The notes: generated by a model from the sequence alone, not told the origin. Positions 25,806 through 35,820 are shown, counted from the stretch's first letter. The stretch: 64,000 nt of DNA from Alkalihalobacillus sp. LMS39 (GCF_022812285.1 NZ_CP093300.1:620001-684000), one strand, 5' to 3'. Translations and numbers: made by a program.

Positions 25806-26078
25806 AGTCTCTCTCCCTTTGATGTGATTTTGAGTAGAGTTATTATAGTTTTTTTGAAAAAAACAGGACTATACTCACTTATGTTCTTGTGAATTTATAA
25901 AAGTAAATAATAACTTTGGGCTATTATAGCATTAGATTTTTAGGAACCCGATTTAAAAAATAATTCAGTGTTTACTGGAAATACAGATAGTAGTAAGTAT
26001 TCAAAACATTCGTAGGTTTCGGTTTATTTCGTTTTAAGGTAAAATCAAAGTGAAATATATTTTAAGGTGGTCATACAA

Positions 26079-26450
26079 ATGAGTTATGAACAAGCATTAA
26101 AACAATATATAAATGCAACGAATACGCATAATTTCACCAACGTAAAACAACTCCTGCATGAAGATGCTGTATATTGGTTCACTGACAAAACTTGTGAAAC
26201 AGAAGAAGAGATTCAACGATACTTTGAAAACGCTTGGAATGTTATAAAAGAAGAGGTATATTCTGCTATCGATGTCCAGTGGATTTCTGTAGATGAGCAT
26301 TCAGCAACATGTATTTATACATACCATTACGAAGGATATGCCAATGGTCAGTTTGTTTCTGGATTTGGAAGAGCCACAAATCTATTTGTAAAAGACAACG
26401 ACGGGAATTGGAAAATTAAACATGAACATTTAAGTAGTTTGCAAAAGTAA
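26079..26450 (+). CDS. SnoaL/NTF2-like protein (DUF4440 or ketosteroid-isomerase-type fold)
   Basis: This 123-residue protein has a helix SYEQALKQYINATNTHNF, then VKQLLHEDAVYWFTDKTCETEEEIQRYFENAW and the terminal NDGNWKIKHEHLS, which is the SnoaL-like family pattern. The ATG at 26079 was preferred to the GTG at 26067, since AAGGTGG (26064-26070) is then eight bases away. No operon partner; repeat element 6 begins about 20 bp after its stop. Confidence 0.78.
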   Translation: MSYEQALKQYINATNTHNFTNVKQLLHEDAVYWFTDKTCETEEEIQRYFENAWNVIKEEVYSAIDVQWISVDEHSATCIYTYHYEGYANGQFVSGFGRATNLFVKDNDGNWKIKHEHLSSLQK

Positions 26451-26470
26451 AAGACACGGATATATTCTAA

Positions 26471-26650
26471 CGGACATTGGTTCCGCTATTTTAATAAAAA
26501 GTTACGTTTTCCAAATGCTATCGGACATCTGTTCCGTTAACTAACCATAATGGCGATTGATTCCAAGCTGATATGGTCATATAGCGGAACGTATGTCCGA
26601 TAAAGATTGAAAAAAGCTAGTTTTCTATGAAATAGCGGAACAAATGTCCG
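26471..26650. repeat. Quadruplet palindromic element, locus 6
   Basis: Units lie at 26471-26485, 26522-26536, 26585-26599 and 26636-26650, with starts 51, 63 and 51 bp apart. The spacer after the first unit (CTATTTTAATAAAAAGT) is shared with locus 12, which suggests recent common origin of these two copies. Confidence 0.9.
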
Positions 26651-26774
26651 AACGTGAAGTGAGGGTATATCGTGTTTTGTTATTTTAAAGAAAATAGGCA
26701 TTCCTACACATTCCAATTTCACCGAACCACACCCATAATATGTGATAAATGAATACAGAGGGAGTGTGTCGTTA

Positions 26775-27134
26775 ATGGGAATTATTCAAAATAAAGTTGG
26801 CGCTATTTTTATTCCGGTAAGTGATATTGAAAAAGCGCGTGACTGGTATTGTTCGTTGTTACAGATAGAGCCAACTTTTGAAATTATTCATGGCCATCTT
26901 TGTTGCATACCTTTAGAAAACAATGGACAAAACATTGTGCTCGATAGCAAAATTTATACACCTGATGTTTATGCAAGAACACCGTTGCTACACTTTAATA
27001 CCGACAATATCGAGGAAGCCTATCAGTTTATGAAAGACAATGGAATCGAAGTGATAACAGAGATAGAACATGGTCATTGGTTTAACTTTAAAGACCCAGA
27101 TGGGAACCATTTAATGATTTGTAAAATCGATTAA
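26775..27134 (+). CDS. VOC-family protein
   Basis: This 119-residue single-module glyoxalase/bleomycin-fold protein has GAIFIPVSDIEKARDWYCSLL at the N-terminus, LLHFNTDNIEEAYQFMKDNG in the middle and WFNFKDPDGNHLMICK at the end, where DPDGN precedes the last metal-ligand strand. The ATG at 26775 was chosen, with GGGAG ten bases upstream; the ATG at 26742 is an alternative giving 11 more residues. The substrate is unknown. Confidence 0.75.
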   Translation: MGIIQNKVGAIFIPVSDIEKARDWYCSLLQIEPTFEIIHGHLCCIPLENNGQNIVLDSKIYTPDVYARTPLLHFNTDNIEEAYQFMKDNGIEVITEIEHGHWFNFKDPDGNHLMICKID

Positions 27135-27304
27135 GAGATTCTGTCTTTTAATGTAGAAGTCTAAATGAAACTATTTAGGCTTTTTCTCATTTTTAGAAGG
27201 GAAAATAGAACAAAACGAAACACAGTATTTTTTTGAAATCTCTTTTTTTTGTATACTAGTTTTAATAGGGTATGTGGAGTTTGTGAGGGAAGGGGTTATT
27301 TTCA

Positions 27305-30300
27305 TTGGATGAAGCTCATGTAGAAATTAACAAAGCAAATAATATTGAAAGAAAATCATTTTATATTGCAGGAGTCGGGGCTTCAGCGGGTGGGTTAGAA
27401 GCATTAGAGGTGATGCTTGATCATTTACCAGCCGAAACGGGGATAGCCTTTGTTGTAATTCAACATTTATCCCCTAACAATAAGAGCTTTATGGCAGAAC
27501 TCCTGACAAGACATACTGAAATGGATATTGTCGAAATCGAACATAATATGGTTGTCGAACCCAATCATGTTTATTTATTACCACCAAAACAAACGGTAAC
27601 GGTAAATGACGGCAAACTATTACTAGCAGAAAAAATAGATACAAAACTCCACTTACCTATCGACATATTTTTTCATTCTTTAGCCAATGATCAGGCTTCA
27701 AAAGCAATAGGAATTATTTTATCCGGTACAGGAAGTGATGGCTCTAAAGGAATTCGTGCGATAAAAGCACATGGTGGGATTACAATAGTACAAGAAGAGA
27801 CAGATGCTAAATTTGACGGGATGCCGAAAAGCGCGATTTTAACAGGTGAAGTTGACTATATCCTCAAGGCAGACGAAATTGGCAGGGATATCCAAAGTAT
27901 TGTTAAAGGGAACTTTAGTTTAGCTTCCTTACCATTGCCGATTTCGGAAGAACAGTTAGATGAGAATAGTGATTTTGCTGACATTCTATTATTAATTAAG
28001 AAGATGTTTCATATTGATTTTTCTTATTATAAATTAAAAAGTGTAATGCGTAGGATCGAGAAAAGAATGGGGATCAATCGATTCTCTAATTTACATGACT
28101 ATTTACAATTTCTTATAAATAATCCAGATGAAATCACAAATCTAAAAAAAGATTTGTTAATTGGAGTGACATCGTTCTTTCGTGACCCAGAAGCATTTAA
28201 AGAATTACAAAAGGAAGTCATTCCGAAAATCTTTGAAACGAATAAAGAGAGTAAAGAAATAAGGGTTTGGGTAGCGGCGTGTTCGACAGGGGAAGAAGCG
28301 TATACACTAGCTATCTTATGTAAAATGTATATGGATGAAATCAAAGGAAACTATCAAATAAAAATATTTGCTACAGATATTGATGAGGCAGCGATTGAAT
28401 TTGCAAGTCAAGGGATATACTCAGAGTTGAGCGTGCAATCTTTGTCTGAAGAGATACGGAACCAATTTTTCATGAAGACAAGTGACGGCTATCAAGTAAG
28501 TGAAAAAATTAGAAAGATGATTGTATTTGCTCAACATAATCTTTTACGTAATCCGCCATTTATTAATTTAGATTTGATTTCATGCCGTAATTTTCTCATC
28601 TACTTACAAGCGGAATCACAACAAAAACTGATGTCGCTATTTCATTTTGCGTTACATTCAAAAGGGTATTTATTTTTAGGATCGAGTGAAACGGTTGGTA
28701 AATCGAATTTATTTTATCCTTACATACGAAAATGGAGTATTTACCAATATCGACATAGTAAGAGTGCATATACACCAAATATGATAAGTTATGATGATCA
28801 TATGATTAATCGAGTGAGAGTGTCACGTAAGAAGACGGGAGCTTCTTCTTATGAACCGACAACTTATTCATTTTCAGATGCCATTGATAAGTCGATTTTA
28901 AAAGAATATGTTTCGCCCACTGTCATCATTGATGAAGACAATAAAATGATTCATTCCACTGGTCCCGTTCATCAAATTCTTCGATTTCCACAAGGTGAGC
29001 TAACGACAAATATTTTAAAACTTGTTCATGAAGATTTGGATTTAACCGTTCGAGCAGCGATTCGTAAAGTCCGTCAAGACCAAGTAGAAGTCTTTTATCA
29101 TGATGTGAAAGTGAAAATAGAAGGGGAAGTGAAAATAATAAATGTAAAGGCCAAACCTTTTCGTTTGCACGATCACGATAAATTGGTCATTCTCTTTTTT
29201 GAAGAAGGTGGACAAAAGGTTTCGCACTTTCGTATTCAAGACCAATTTGACTCAAGTAATGAATTTGTTCGGCGGATTGATGAATTAGAATTAGAACTAC
29301 AGCATACAAAAGAATATTTACAAATTACAAAAGAAGAGCTTGAAACTTCAAACGAAGAGTTGCAATCAACAAATGAAGAATTAATTGCAGCTAATGAAGA
29401 GTTGCAAAGTTCAAATGAGGAGCTACAATCGTTAAACGAAGAGTTAATGACAGTCAATACAGAATACCAAGAAAAAATAATGTTGTTGACTGAATTAACA
29501 GATGATATGGATAATCTCTTAGTTAGTACAAAAATCGGTACAATCTTCCTTGACGATAATTTGTGTATTCGACGATTTACGCCTGCGATAGAGAAAGAAA
29601 TCAATTTAATAGAAGTCGATATTGGGAGACCACTTAGTCACATTTCGCATAATTTTACTTATCATTCTTTTGTAGAGGATGCAAGACAAGTTCTCGAAAG
29701 TTCTCAAGCCATTGAAAAAGAAATCTCAACGAAAGATGGGAAATGGTATTTTCTTAGAGTGTTGCCATATCTGTCAAAAAATCAAAAGCTTGAAGGGGTT
29801 GTTTTAACATTCCACGACATTACAGATTTGAAAAAATTAAACGAACAGCTCCAGTTGCTTTCTTACGCAATTCAAAATAGCCCTGTAAGTGTATCTATCT
29901 TTAATAAAGAAGGTCAAATCGTATATGCCAATGAACAATTTACGAAGCAAACAGGCCTAGAACAAGAAGAAATAAAAGGTAAAACGCTAGGTGAGATATT
30001 ACCGCATGAAGAAGAGCAGTTATGGAAGAAGCTAGAGTCTGGAGAAATGTGGGATGGAGAAGTTGAACATCGAAATAAGCATGGCGAACAGTTATGGGAG
30101 TCTGTCACACTGATGCCACTTATAAATGAAGAAGGAAATACATTTAGCTATCTTCGCATTGCTGAAAATGTGACTGAGAAAAAACACACCGAAACATTAT
30201 TACTAGAGTCTGAAATGATGTTAGCCATCGGTCAGCTTGCTGCAGGGGTAGCACACGAAATTCGAAATCCTCTAACATCATTAAAAGGCTTCACGAAATT

Positions 30301-30847
30301 ATTAGAAACAAATACGGCAGGCAAAAAATATTTAGAAATTATGGATTCTGAGCTAGACCGGATAAATATGATAGTAAGTGAACTTTTGTTTTTAAGTAAA
30401 CCACGTTCGATAGAATTTGAAGAGAAAAATCTAATTATGATTATTAAAGATGTATGTAGCCTACTCGAAGCCCAAGCCAATATGAACAATATTGAAATAC
30501 TAAAAGAGCTAGATACTGAGAAATATCAAATCCGTTGTGTTGAATATCAAATTAAGCAAGTGTTTATTAATCTTATCAAAAATGCGGTCGAAGCGATGCC
30601 AAATGGTGGGACATTGACGGTTACAGCCGTATTGCAGGAAGATTCGATTGAAATTAGCATAAAAGACACAGGTAAAGGCATTCCAGAAAATATCCGTAAA
30701 AAAATTGGACAACCATTTTTTACAACGAAAGAAAAAGGAACAGGGCTAGGGCTGATGGTAACACAAAAGATTATTCATAATCATGATGGTGTAATGACAA
30801 TCCAAAGCGAAGTTAATAAAGGGACCAATATAACAATTATATTGTAA
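27305..30847 (+). CDS. CheB-CheR-PAS-PAS-histidine kinase fusion protein
   Basis: This 1180-residue cytosolic sensor joins two chemotaxis enzymes to a kinase. Residues 18-205 are a CheB methylesterase domain (Ser in GVGASAGG, His in VVIQHLSP, Asp in SGTGSDGS). Residues about 220-480 are a CheR methyltransferase (GVTSFFRDPEAF, VWVAACSTGEEAY). Residues about 660-730 form a coiled coil of NEELQS-type heptads. Two PAS modules follow, then HisKA with the phospho-accepting His near 984 (VAHEIRNPL) and a HATPase domain (NLIKNAVEA, DTGKGIP, GTGLGL). CheB lacks a receiver domain, and no response regulator gene is adjacent. The start is TTG at 27305. Confidence 0.93.
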   Translation: MDEAHVEINKANNIERKSFYIAGVGASAGGLEALEVMLDHLPAETGIAFVVIQHLSPNNKSFMAELLTRHTEMDIVEIEHNMVVEPNHVYLLPPKQTVTVNDGKLLLAEKIDTKLHLPIDIFFHSLANDQASKAIGIILSGTGSDGSKGIRAIKAHGGITIVQEETDAKFDGMPKSAILTGEVDYILKADEIGRDIQSIVKGNFSLASLPLPISEEQLDENSDFADILLLIKKMFHIDFSYYKLKSVMRRIEKRMGINRFSNLHDYLQFLINNPDEITNLKKDLLIGVTSFFRDPEAFKELQKEVIPKIFETNKESKEIRVWVAACSTGEEAYTLAILCKMYMDEIKGNYQIKIFATDIDEAAIEFASQGIYSELSVQSLSEEIRNQFFMKTSDGYQVSEKIRKMIVFAQHNLLRNPPFINLDLISCRNFLIYLQAESQQKLMSLFHFALHSKGYLFLGSSETVGKSNLFYPYIRKWSIYQYRHSKSAYTPNMISYDDHMINRVRVSRKKTGASSYEPTTYSFSDAIDKSILKEYVSPTVIIDEDNKMIHSTGPVHQILRFPQGELTTNILKLVHEDLDLTVRAAIRKVRQDQVEVFYHDVKVKIEGEVKIINVKAKPFRLHDHDKLVILFFEEGGQKVSHFRIQDQFDSSNEFVRRIDELELELQHTKEYLQITKEELETSNEELQSTNEELIAANEELQSSNEELQSLNEELMTVNTEYQEKIMLLTELTDDMDNLLVSTKIGTIFLDDNLCIRRFTPAIEKEINLIEVDIGRPLSHISHNFTYHSFVEDARQVLESSQAIEKEISTKDGKWYFLRVLPYLSKNQKLEGVVLTFHDITDLKKLNEQLQLLSYAIQNSPVSVSIFNKEGQIVYANEQFTKQTGLEQEEIKGKTLGEILPHEEEQLWKKLESGEMWDGEVEHRNKHGEQLWESVTLMPLINEEGNTFSYLRIAENVTEKKHTETLLLESEMMLAIGQLAAGVAHEIRNPLTSLKGFTKLLETNTAGKKYLEIMDSELDRINMIVSELLFLSKPRSIEFEEKNLIMIIKDVCSLLEAQANMNNIEILKELDTEKYQIRCVEYQIKQVFINLIKNAVEAMPNGGTLTVTAVLQEDSIEISIKDTGKGIPENIRKKIGQPFFTTKEKGTGLGLMVTQKIIHNHDGVMTIQSEVNKGTNITIIL

Positions 30848-30848
30848 C

Positions 30849-30893
30849 AAAGGAAGAAAGCAGACATAGTTAGAGTCGGCTTTCTTCCTTTTG
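30849..30893 (+). terminator. Terminator after the CheB-CheR-kinase gene
   Basis: AAAGGAAGAAAGC / GCTTTCTTCCTTTT forms a 13-bp stem with a terminal T run, a few bases after the stop. Confidence 0.9.
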
Positions 30894-30912
30894 CGTACGT
30901 TCTTACTCGTAT

Positions 30913-31091
30913 CGGACATGTGTTCCGTTATTCTTGTCTGGAATAGGCTTTTCAAAATTCTAATGGACACCAGATCCGTTATTTGTTGAAACTCACGATG
31001 ATTGGGCTGTGAATTTGTACAATAACGGAACAGATGTCCGATAATGTTTGAATTATGACGAATTTTTCAAGAATAAAGGAACACACGTCCG
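30913..31091. repeat. Quadruplet palindromic element, locus 7
   Basis: Units lie at 30913-30927, 30964-30978 (degenerate, TGGACACCAGATCCG), 31026-31040 and 31077-31091 (degenerate, starting AGG). Starts are 51, 62 and 51 bp apart. It fills the gap between a terminator and a convergent gene. Confidence 0.87.
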
Positions 31092-31106
31092 ATAAAGCCT
31101 ACGTAA

Positions 31107-31880
31107 TTAAAAAAAGCGTTCTAATACTTTTGCGACACCATCATAGTCATTTGTATCAGTTACTTCAGTTGCTATTTCTTTTACTTCCATCATCGCATTC
31201 CCCATGGCCACAGAGTATCCACAACTTTGAAACAAACCAACGTCATTATAATCATCGCCAAAACAAAGAGTATCTTCTAAGGAGATCTTTTGTTTTGTTA
31301 ATAAATATTCGACAGCTGTCTCTTTTGAACAATGTCGTGCCATGATTTGCACTAATTGACCGGAATCAGTCACGTGGATCGTGACTAGGTCCCTGTATTT
31401 TTCATGGAGCTTATCAGCGTACCGAAAATCTGTTACTAAAATTTTTGTACAATCAAATGAGGTAAAAGTAGAATAATCGATTACTGTTGGGTTCTGTTCT
31501 ACTTTCATCAATGTACGATAGTCTAGTGGTTTAGGAGAATACCATTTATCTTGCACTTCAATACTGACATTGGCTTGTTCATCTACGGAAAGGATGAACT
31601 GGATGATAGCCTTTGCTAATGGATTGGCAATGGAGACAAGCTTTGTTTCCTTTGTGTAAGGACAATGAAATAAAGCTCCATTATAAAAAATCAGCGATCC
31701 TAATGATGCAAAATCAATGTCATTAAATACAGTAAATCGCGGTGGCCTGGCAGTTGCGAAAAGAAGAGGAATTTCGTTAGCTTTCATTTTCTCCAAAGCT
31801 TGTTTTGTACGTTCTGTGATTGTTTTTTCTGACGTTAATAATGTACCGTCTAAATCAAAGACGATGGCTTTTGGCTGCAA
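31107..31880 (-). CDS. HAD-superfamily Cof-type phosphatase
   Basis: This 257-residue phosphatase has motif I at the N-terminus (AIVFDLDGTLLTS), motif II/III elements (FATARPPRF; Lys in SKETAVEYLL) and motif IV (LCFGDDYNDVGLF). The cap inserted between motifs II and III is of the C2B type, as in Cof/YkrA proteins that act on sugar or flavin phosphates. The start is TTG at 31880 behind AAAGGAG. The substrate is unknown. Confidence 0.88.
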   Translation of the reverse strand: MQPKAIVFDLDGTLLTSEKTITERTKQALEKMKANEIPLLFATARPPRFTVFNDIDFASLGSLIFYNGALFHCPYTKETKLVSIANPLAKAIIQFILSVDEQANVSIEVQDKWYSPKPLDYRTLMKVEQNPTVIDYSTFTSFDCTKILVTDFRYADKLHEKYRDLVTIHVTDSGQLVQIMARHCSKETAVEYLLTKQKISLEDTLCFGDDYNDVGLFQSCGYSVAMGNAMMEVKEIATEVTDTNDYDGVAKVLERFF

Positions 31881-31924
31881 GAATATCGCTCCTTTTTTTA
31901 AAAGAAAAGCAAGGATAAAAATTT

Positions 31925-31965
31925 TGGTATAGCAAAAAAAGACGCTCCTGCATTTTTCTTTATAT
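31925..31965. repeat. Short hairpin repeat family, diverged copy
   Basis: The segment AAAAAAAGACGCTCCTGC-ATTTTTCTT belongs to the same family as the hairpins near 6779, 6948, 51207 and 51668. It lies within the 181-bp divergent region between the HAD gene and the ABC transporter genes. Confidence 0.55.
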
Positions 31966-32061
31966 TGTCACTAACAATACCATCTTATTGAAGGGGATGG
32001 GAGGGTAATAAAGAAATTAATATAAACAAGTGTTTAAAAGAGGAAAATTAAGGGGTATGTC

Positions 32062-32820
32062 ATGAAAATTGTTGAAGTTGAAAATGTGAGCAAAAGCTAT
32101 CAATCTAAAAATAATGAAAAGACATATGAAGCGTTACGACATATAAGTTTTCATATTGAAAAAGGAGAATTTGTTGGCATAATGGGCTCATCTGGTTCTG
32201 GGAAGACAACATTGTTAAATGTACTTGGCAGTTTAGATAAACCGACGTCAGGAACGATAAAAATAAACGACAAAGACGTTATCTCATTAAAAAAAGATGA
32301 GTTAGCCAAACATCGAGTAGAGAATATTGGCTTTATTTTTCAAGATTATAACTTATTAGAAACAATGACGTTAAAGGAAAATATTATTTTGCCATTAGCC
32401 CTTCAAGAGCAAGATTCGGAAGTACTCGAAGAAAAGCTTACACCACTTGTGAAAAAACTTGGGATAGAGGAAGTAATCGATAAATATCCATATGAAGTAT
32501 CCGGTGGTCAACAACAAAGAGCAGCGGCATGTCGGGCATTAATTACAAATCCAGCGATAATTTTGGCAGATGAGCCGACTGGCAACTTAGATTCAGCATC
32601 AAGTGAGGATTTACTTTTGCTTTTACAAGAAATGAATGAACATTTTCAAGTTACCATTTTGATGGTCACACATGATGTCTTTGCAGCAAGCTATTGTGAG
32701 AGGATATTGTTTATTAAAGATGGTGTGTTCATTGATGAAGTGAAGAAACAGGATAATAATGAGAATTACATTACGATAATTATGAGCAAGATGAGGGTGC
32801 TTGGAGGAAAGTCATCATGA
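32062..32820 (+). CDS. ABC transporter ATP-binding protein (BceA-like)
   Basis: This 252-residue ATPase has Walker A GSSGSGKTTLLN, Q-loop FIFQDYNLLETMT, signature VSGGQQQRAA, Walker B IILADEPTGNLD and the switch His in VTHDV. The NLLETMTLKENI segment is typical of the MacB/LolD/BceA group. Together with the next gene, which overlaps by ATGA, it forms a BceAB-type exporter used for defence against cell-wall-active peptides. No two-component system gene is adjacent, unlike most BceAB loci. Confidence 0.9.
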   Translation: MKIVEVENVSKSYQSKNNEKTYEALRHISFHIEKGEFVGIMGSSGSGKTTLLNVLGSLDKPTSGTIKINDKDVISLKKDELAKHRVENIGFIFQDYNLLETMTLKENIILPLALQEQDSEVLEEKLTPLVKKLGIEEVIDKYPYEVSGGQQQRAAACRALITNPAIILADEPTGNLDSASSEDLLLLLQEMNEHFQVTILMVTHDVFAASYCERILFIKDGVFIDEVKKQDNNENYITIIMSKMRVLGGKSS

Positions 32821-34739
32821 ACTTACAACACCTTGCATGGCGTAACATGAAGCAAAACCGAGTGAAATACGGGATGTATTTTTTCGCACTAACATTTTGT
32901 ATTTTTACAAGCTATACTTTTTTTGCTTTGTTGTTTAACGACGCTGTCGTCGAGGCGTTTTTGCGTAATGAACGCTTTGCTGTTTTGCTCGGAAGTACGA
33001 GTATTATCATTATCGTGTTTGTCTTGTTTTTTCTCATTCATTCAAACCATAGTTTTATGAAAGCAAGAAAAAAAGAAATTTCTACTTATGTGTTATTTGG
33101 AATGACAGAGAAAAAAATAGCAACATTGCTTTTCTATGAAACAATGATAGTCGGTATACCAGGTTTAATGATCGGTATTGTTATTGGGATATTTTTTTCA
33201 AAATTGGTTACATATTTAATCTTTTCACTTTCATTACCTCTTTATTCAAGTAGTCCAGCAGCTTTAATTGAATTAGAAGCAATTATACTAACCGTTCTTT
33301 TTTATATTGCTATTTATGTCGTTATTATAATCGCTAATTATTTATCCATTCGAAACGAAGAGTTAGTCGATTTATTTAAAGCAGAAAAAGTAGCTGAGGA
33401 GCGGTGGGAAGGTTCCATTTATGTGTTAGTATTTTCGATTCTCATCACTGCGGTTGGGTACGGTTTAGCTTTATTACCGAACTCTGATACGGTCGTTAAT
33501 TTGATGATTTTGATTGTCCTTTTTGTGATTCAAGGTACGTTTTTCTTTTTTTGGAGTGGGGTAGCAAAAGTTATTTATTTAATTAAACGATGGAAGAAGA
33601 AGTATTATCAAGCCCCCAATTTAATAGCCGTATCATCTGCGTCCCACCAAATGAAATCGATGTCTTCTTTACTAGCTACCATTGCAATCTTAACTACTTT
33701 AGCGACAACAGCAATGGCAACGGCCTATACACTTTATCAACAAATTGAAATAAATACATACAATAGTGTCGGCTATGATTTATTATATTTTGATAAAGAT
33801 GAGGAAGTAAAACGAGAAATCGTAGAAACATTGAATCAATATGGACAAAGGGTGACTGAGGAACTTTCATATGAACTTTACGAAGCCTCTGTTGCACTCG
33901 CTCATTTTTACGGTGATGTTCATGTATTTCCGTTAACGACATACAATCAAATTGTCGACAACTCCAAAAGTAGCGCTGTTCCAATTGAATTAAAAAAAGG
34001 AGAAGTTCTTTTCGTAGATGCGTTATCTTACCAATTTATAAAAAAAGAGGAGATAAATGAAAAGATCCAAATTGAAGATTTTCATTTTACGGTAAAAGAA
34101 ACAGCCGTCTTCTCTTTTATGTCTGGTGGAGTAGATAGAGCGATCGTTGTCCAGGATGAACAGTTTCAGGATATGTATGAGCAAGAGGTGCTGTCACTAG
34201 TCGGTCATGTACAAGCGATGAACTATACAGATGCTTTAAGGTCGGAGGACAGTTATAAAGAGGTGGCTTCGCTATTAACAGCAAAAAATGTCGAGTTTCG
34301 CACGACTTTTAAAGAATATCACGACGCAATTAATTTGTTTGGGCTTATATGTTTTATTGGGTTATTCATTAGTGCCATTGTCATTGTAATGACAGCGAGT
34401 TTGCTTTATTTTAAACAAATATTAGTAGCAGAAGAAGAAAAACATCAATATAAAATGCTTAGAAAAATAGGGTTGAATGACAAAATGGAAAGGAAAGTTT
34501 TAACAAAAAGAATAATACCTATTTATTTAATTCCCCTTGGGGTTGGCCTTATTCATAGCTTATTTGCAATGAAAGCAGCTGATACGATTATATTCTCAGC
34601 GATGATACCACAAGAAAATTCGTACTTTGTTGTACTCGCATCGTCAAGTGTAATGTATGCAATGTACATCCTTGTATACGGAATGTTTTACTTTATCACA
34701 AAAGTGCATTATACAAAAATTATTAGAGGAGAGGGTTAA
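32817..34739 (+). CDS. ABC transporter permease (BceB/FtsX-like)
   Basis: This 640-residue permease starts NLQHLAWRNMKQNRVKYGMYFF. Four membrane helices lie in the first 250 residues, including the KARKKEISTYVLFGMTEKKIATLLF coupling segment, and about ten helices occur in total. A large extracytoplasmic loop of roughly 200 residues (about 315-510) precedes the last three helices. This matches BceB, whose loop senses peptide antibiotics. It couples with the ATPase by overlap, and its stop is followed at once by the serine hydrolase gene. Confidence 0.88.
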   Translation: MNLQHLAWRNMKQNRVKYGMYFFALTFCIFTSYTFFALLFNDAVVEAFLRNERFAVLLGSTSIIIIVFVLFFLIHSNHSFMKARKKEISTYVLFGMTEKKIATLLFYETMIVGIPGLMIGIVIGIFFSKLVTYLIFSLSLPLYSSSPAALIELEAIILTVLFYIAIYVVIIIANYLSIRNEELVDLFKAEKVAEERWEGSIYVLVFSILITAVGYGLALLPNSDTVVNLMILIVLFVIQGTFFFFWSGVAKVIYLIKRWKKKYYQAPNLIAVSSASHQMKSMSSLLATIAILTTLATTAMATAYTLYQQIEINTYNSVGYDLLYFDKDEEVKREIVETLNQYGQRVTEELSYELYEASVALAHFYGDVHVFPLTTYNQIVDNSKSSAVPIELKKGEVLFVDALSYQFIKKEEINEKIQIEDFHFTVKETAVFSFMSGGVDRAIVVQDEQFQDMYEQEVLSLVGHVQAMNYTDALRSEDSYKEVASLLTAKNVEFRTTFKEYHDAINLFGLICFIGLFISAIVIVMTASLLYFKQILVAEEEKHQYKMLRKIGLNDKMERKVLTKRIIPIYLIPLGVGLIHSLFAMKAADTIIFSAMIPQENSYFVVLASSSVMYAMYILVYGMFYFITKVHYTKIIRGEG

Positions 34740-35753
34740 ATGGACAAACGAAAAGTTGAACAATTGATAAGAGAATGGAATGTTCCAGGTGTAAGCATTG
34801 CAACAATAAATCAAAATGAAGTCAAACAAATACACTACGGAGTACTAGAAGCGGACACAAGCTATGATGTTGGGGATACATCAATGTTTCATGCTTGTTC
34901 AATGAGTAAGTTAGTAACGGCTATTTTAGTGATGAAGTTAACTGAAGAAGGAGCATTCACTCTTGATGAAAATATAAATGACAAGCTAAAAAGCTGGAAG
35001 GTAAAAGACAGTCCTCCTTTGATAGAAGAGCAACCAGTCACATTACGCTTGTTACTAAGTCACCAAGGCGGGATTATCGATCCAGATGGAAGTTTTTCAA
35101 ATGGGACGATTGGTGAAAACGTGAGGATGCAGGATCTATTAGATGGAAAGACAGCTTTTTGTTCCGAAACAATTGAACCAAATGTTCAGCCAGGAAGTGA
35201 ATTTCATTATTCAGATGCAGGCTATTGTATTGTTCAACAAGTCATAGAAGATGTATGTGACACTTCTTTTGAAGATGTGATGAGAATGAAAATCTTTGAA
35301 CCGCTCAATATGAATGAAAGTGCTTATCGTGTGAGCGAGCATAACAAAACGGCTGCATGTGGACATAATAAAAATGGGGTTGTTACAGATAAATATACCC
35401 ATTATCCATTTCCAGCAGCCTCAGGACTATGGACTACAAGCAGAGACTTAGCTCGTGTTCTTGTGGAGTTGTTTGAGAGCTTGGAAGGGAAAGGCAAGTT
35501 AGGTTTGACGAAAGAAGCGGTCGAACAGCTCCTCACAGGACAAGGAGGAAGAGAGTGGGCCGGACTTGGCTTGTTTTTAGAACGAAAAAACACGAAACTT
35601 CAAGCTAATTCATTTGGTTGGGGTGTGGGTTTTCAATCGATGATTCGCTTATATCCAAAAAACGCTACAGGGATTGTTATCATGACAAATATCGATTTAG
35701 GAGTGCACCAGTATGAGGGATTGATTGGGAGAGTGCTAGAATGTTGGGAGTAG
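34740..35753 (+). CDS. Serine hydrolase of the beta-lactamase/class C PBP-like family
   Basis: This 337-residue protein has the SxxK motif (ACSMSKLVTAIL) near residue 50 and a Tyr motif in FHYSDAGYCIVQQ (Y-S-D instead of Y-x-N), plus LRLLLSHQGGI and GLWTTSRDLARVL, all typical of the AmpC/EstB-like family. No signal peptide is seen, so it is probably cytosolic. Its ATG follows the permease stop with no gap, so it is the third gene of the ABC operon. The reaction is not known: esterase, peptidase or lactamase. Confidence 0.85.
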   Translation: MDKRKVEQLIREWNVPGVSIATINQNEVKQIHYGVLEADTSYDVGDTSMFHACSMSKLVTAILVMKLTEEGAFTLDENINDKLKSWKVKDSPPLIEEQPVTLRLLLSHQGGIIDPDGSFSNGTIGENVRMQDLLDGKTAFCSETIEPNVQPGSEFHYSDAGYCIVQQVIEDVCDTSFEDVMRMKIFEPLNMNESAYRVSEHNKTAACGHNKNGVVTDKYTHYPFPAASGLWTTSRDLARVLVELFESLEGKGKLGLTKEAVEQLLTGQGGREWAGLGLFLERKNTKLQANSFGWGVGFQSMIRLYPKNATGIVIMTNIDLGVHQYEGLIGRVLECWE

Positions 35754-35756
35754 AAG

Positions 35757-35802
35757 AAAAAAGTGAACACCCCGATAGAAGATTTGTAAATAGGGGTGCT
35801 CA
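35757..35802 (-). terminator. Terminator of the Cache chemoreceptor gene
   Basis: On the minus strand, GAGCACCCC and GGGGTGTTC pair around a 20-base loop and are followed by ACTTTTTTC. It also separates the gene from the convergent serine hydrolase. Confidence 0.75.
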
Positions 35803-35820
35803 GATGTTTATAGACAGACG

